From positions 1 to 40,221 of the forward strand of contig PYST01000352.1 of assembly GCA_003049485.1 (NCBI GenBank): DNA of 40,221 bases, given 5' to 3'. Below the pieces are notes generated by a model, which searched no databases, was not told where the DNA came from, and saw only the letters and a list, made by a program, of their open reading frames with translations. A program made the translations under genes and the position numbers. Source of the DNA: Ophioceras dolichostomum (Eukaryota > Ascomycota > Sordariomycetes > Magnaporthales > Ophioceraceae). This document shows positions 38,063-40,221 of the stretch, in pieces (within the stretch, counting starts at the first letter, position 1; each line of letters opens with the position of its first letter).

Positions 38063-39232
38063 AGGATGGCATAGAGGAGAATATACTGAAGGGAGGGGGG
38101 AGAGAAGTGAGGAGCGGAAGGAGGCGCGTTGAGAGAGAGGAGGTTGAAGGGCGTTGTACCCGAACTTGGACTTGTCGCCGAAATACTAGGGAACTTCTGG
38201 ATGGCGTGGAGGTCGGTTTAAAACATCTAGAACTTGGAGTTCACGTTCAGTACGTGGATCCTCCTGTTGGCTTGTCTTTGCTTTGACCTTGATGACCGTG
38301 ACCTGGAGCACCTCCTAACTTCCCATGCAGCCAGCCACATAGAGAATTGCTGCCCGGCCGACGATTGGAGTTGAGTTGGATCTTGATGAAGTCCGCTCGT
38401 CGTGCGACCCATCGCCGCTATCTTCCCAACTTGGTGCGTCTGACGAGACCTATGGGATGCCTCCAACAGAGCGCACATCCGATCCTGTCTCGAAATGTAC
38501 CTCGAGAGGGGGAGGTGTCGAGGACGGTTGTAGGTCTCTTTCTAGGCTGTTCAGCGACTCGTCCAATAGCTGGTGGCCTGAATCTGCATCCGATCAAGCG
38601 CTGCATCTGCCAGGGTGGTCTGGCCGGCATGGGGTGCTGTAGCCAGGTCCATAAAAAAGCAGAGTTGCCACAGTTTACTAGTTGGCCTCTCAAAGTCTAG
38701 TCGTGTCTAGAAACTTTACTAAACAGCGTACTATCCCGCTGTCCTAGATACTATCAAAGGAAAGAAAGTGTGCGTGAACGCATCATACTCCCCCAGCAAT
38801 CTCTTCCCTCAACCGTCTCCCCCCACCGCATTGACCTCGGCGCCTTCACACTCAACCCTATGTTATGTCCTCTTGTCTGCGCCCGTAATCTTGTCCCCCA
38901 ACTGGCCAGGGATGAGAGAAAAAGATGACGCCGAAGATGGAAGAGGTTGGACTAAGGTAGGCCTGCCGGGCTGTGTTCAAGCCGGTTTACTGGCGGCGGC
39001 GTCGATATCGTCGAGGCAGCGTCCTGGGGACAATCGAGAGGGCTGTAGCATCTTCACTTCGCATGTGGCAGACGAGGACCAGTTGTATAATAGTACAATT
39101 AGTCTAATAGGGTATCCTCTTATCTAGCCTCGCAACACAACCGCAGCAGCACAGCCACCCACGATCAATGGCTGCTCCCTCCCCTCCCGTCTTCCCGTCC
39201 TCCCACCTAAGTCCTGGCCGCTCCCTCTGCCC
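38063..39232. other. Intergenic, no gene seen
   Basis: Open frames below 120 codons without domains. Confidence 0.5.
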
Positions 39233-39761
39233 TCAAGCCCATTCCCACATCCGCCCCTCAGTGGGCTCGTCCTTCTTCCCATCCTCCTGGCCCTTCTGGC
39301 CATCGTCGTCGCGCCCGGCCTAAAACACGTCGCCGCCATTCCTTGTTAGAAAATATTCGGGCTATTATGGCGAAGGACACAGGTCACTAGTATTTGGATG
39401 CTGTTTGTCGGTTTCAACGAACCTGCTCGATGTTGGTGGCGGCGGCTGAATCATTGCCAGCCGCCGCCGCAGCCGCCGCCTCCTCCGCCTCTCGCCAGGC
39501 CCGCTCCTCTCTCTCCGCCTCGTCGATAGCCCTCTTGAGCCTCGCCTTTAGCTCCTCGCCACGGTGGCCGCCGCCGTCCGCCACCACGTGTAGGTAGTGA
39601 TGGGGCTTGCCTTGGCGGGGCTGGTAGTGCGCCTTGACCGCGGCGAGGGCTGCCTCGACCCGGCGGCACGCGTCCTCCCACCGGAGTTGTTGTGGGTGGC
39701 GGCGGCGGCAGCTGTCACTGGCCACCGCCTGGCCCGCGCTCGGAGTGCTTGCTGAGGACAT
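39233..39761 (-). CDS. Small charged, helix-rich protein of unknown function
   Basis: Not recognised. Exon 1 is 39761-39423 and exon 2 is 39319-39233. The 103-bp intron has a GTTCGT donor, a CTAAC branch site near 39350 and a TTTTAG acceptor, giving 141 aa. The splice is supported by frame continuity and by a second exon of consistent coding character (AGRDDDGQKGQEDGKKDEPT, ending RMWEWA) that stops cleanly. The middle (GEELKARLKRAIDEAEREERAWREAEEA) is a strong amphipathic helix or coiled-coil candidate, followed by a poly-Ala run. GC-rich third positions suit a real gene. GTTCGT is a less common donor; without the intron the frame would end two codons later at 115 aa. Confidence 0.6.
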
Positions 39762-40221
39762 TGTACTGTTTGTTGTGCGCTTGTATATTAGTAAGGCTGC
39801 TATACTAGGGAGGTAGGTAGCTTGCGTCTGGTCGCGATGCTAGGGAATATTATACCCTTGGCGGGCGTGCGTTTTTGCTTTGGGGGACGGGAGATTAGAC
39901 GCCACCAGGCCCTGGAGCATGAGTGTACATGTGCGTGTAGATTTCGCCTTACAGTTTCTTAGTAGAGGAGAGGGCCGAATTGACCTTGTAACGACACAGA
40001 AGTCTTCTTAATATGGTGATGATGATGATCGCCTTGTGCGTACTGGCGCTCTTGGGTTGATGGGGCAGGTGTTTCTGTTGGAAAGGCAATGGAAAGGAAC
40101 AAGCACGCGTGCAAAATACTACTGAATTCTTATGTCTGTCTTCCAAAGGAAAGCTATCTGTGCGTTGGTGGGGAGAGCGACCTTATAAAGGCTGCTTGGT
40201 AGGTAGATGCCTTGGAAGTTG
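39762..40221. other. Upstream region of the small charged-protein gene
   Basis: No gene seen. A palindromic CCTTATAAAGG at about 40181-40191 could serve as a TATA element in either direction. A short GATGAT run sits at about 40017-40030. Confidence 0.4.

Noticed and set aside
1..40221. CRISPR arrays, riboswitches, bacterial operons
   Set aside because: No such repeats or leaders are present; the gene structure is fungal.

Overview
The window reads as genomic DNA of a filamentous ascomycete (Pezizomycotina, most likely Sordariomycetes). The evidence is short GT-AG introns with CTNAC-type branch points, GC-rich third codon positions, CT-rich leaders, a Dal5-type permease, a GH10 xylanase, a fungal SET-domain protein, and a Tad-like LINE and a Ty1/copia element of fungal type.

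Layout. 1-3 kb: debris, namely the 3' end of a LINE, a decayed retropepsin/gag relic, a perfect-looking hairpin and a kinase-like scrap between direct repeats. 3-8.4 kb: an intact Gfo/Idh/MocA oxidoreductase (-) and an intact allantoate-type MFS permease (+), separated by a 1.5 kb intergenic stretch holding a poly-G/N assembly scar, followed by a broken small-secreted-protein gene. 8.4-11.7 kb: no gene I can support. 11.7-12.95 kb: a 5'-truncated LINE with a clean 13-bp target-site duplication. 14.4-16.6 kb (-): a tandem family of structured units that I read as box H/ACA snoRNAs, behind a TATA box and a long pyrimidine-rich leader. 17-22 kb: almost empty, with an SDR pseudogene and a kinase scrap. 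23.2-27.3 kb: a rearranged copia element carrying an inverted copy of its own 3' end. 27.6-28.7 kb: an inverted LST8 fragment and a tRNA relic. 29.4-40 kb: the gene-dense part, with a GH10 xylanase, a SnoaL-like protein, an unknown protein with an NPF motif, a four-exon SET-domain protein and a small two-exon charged protein.

Most notable is the 14.4-16.6 kb array. At least five units on the minus strand share the order 5' hairpin of about 60 nt, AGATCA/AGATCG hinge, 3' hairpin of about 60 nt, ACA (once ATA), 3 nt. The basal stems differ in sequence between copies but stay paired, which argues for selection on RNA structure. Spacers are C/U-rich and two of them contain no AG, which favours a polycistronic precursor over intronic hosting. 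Three more copies look degenerate.

The genes do not form an obvious pathway. The oxidoreductase and permease could be a small import-and-oxidise pair, but that is inference. Intron-containing models (xylanase, NPF protein, SET protein, small C-terminal gene) were built by hand from splice signals and reading-frame continuity. No alignment, folding or database search was run.
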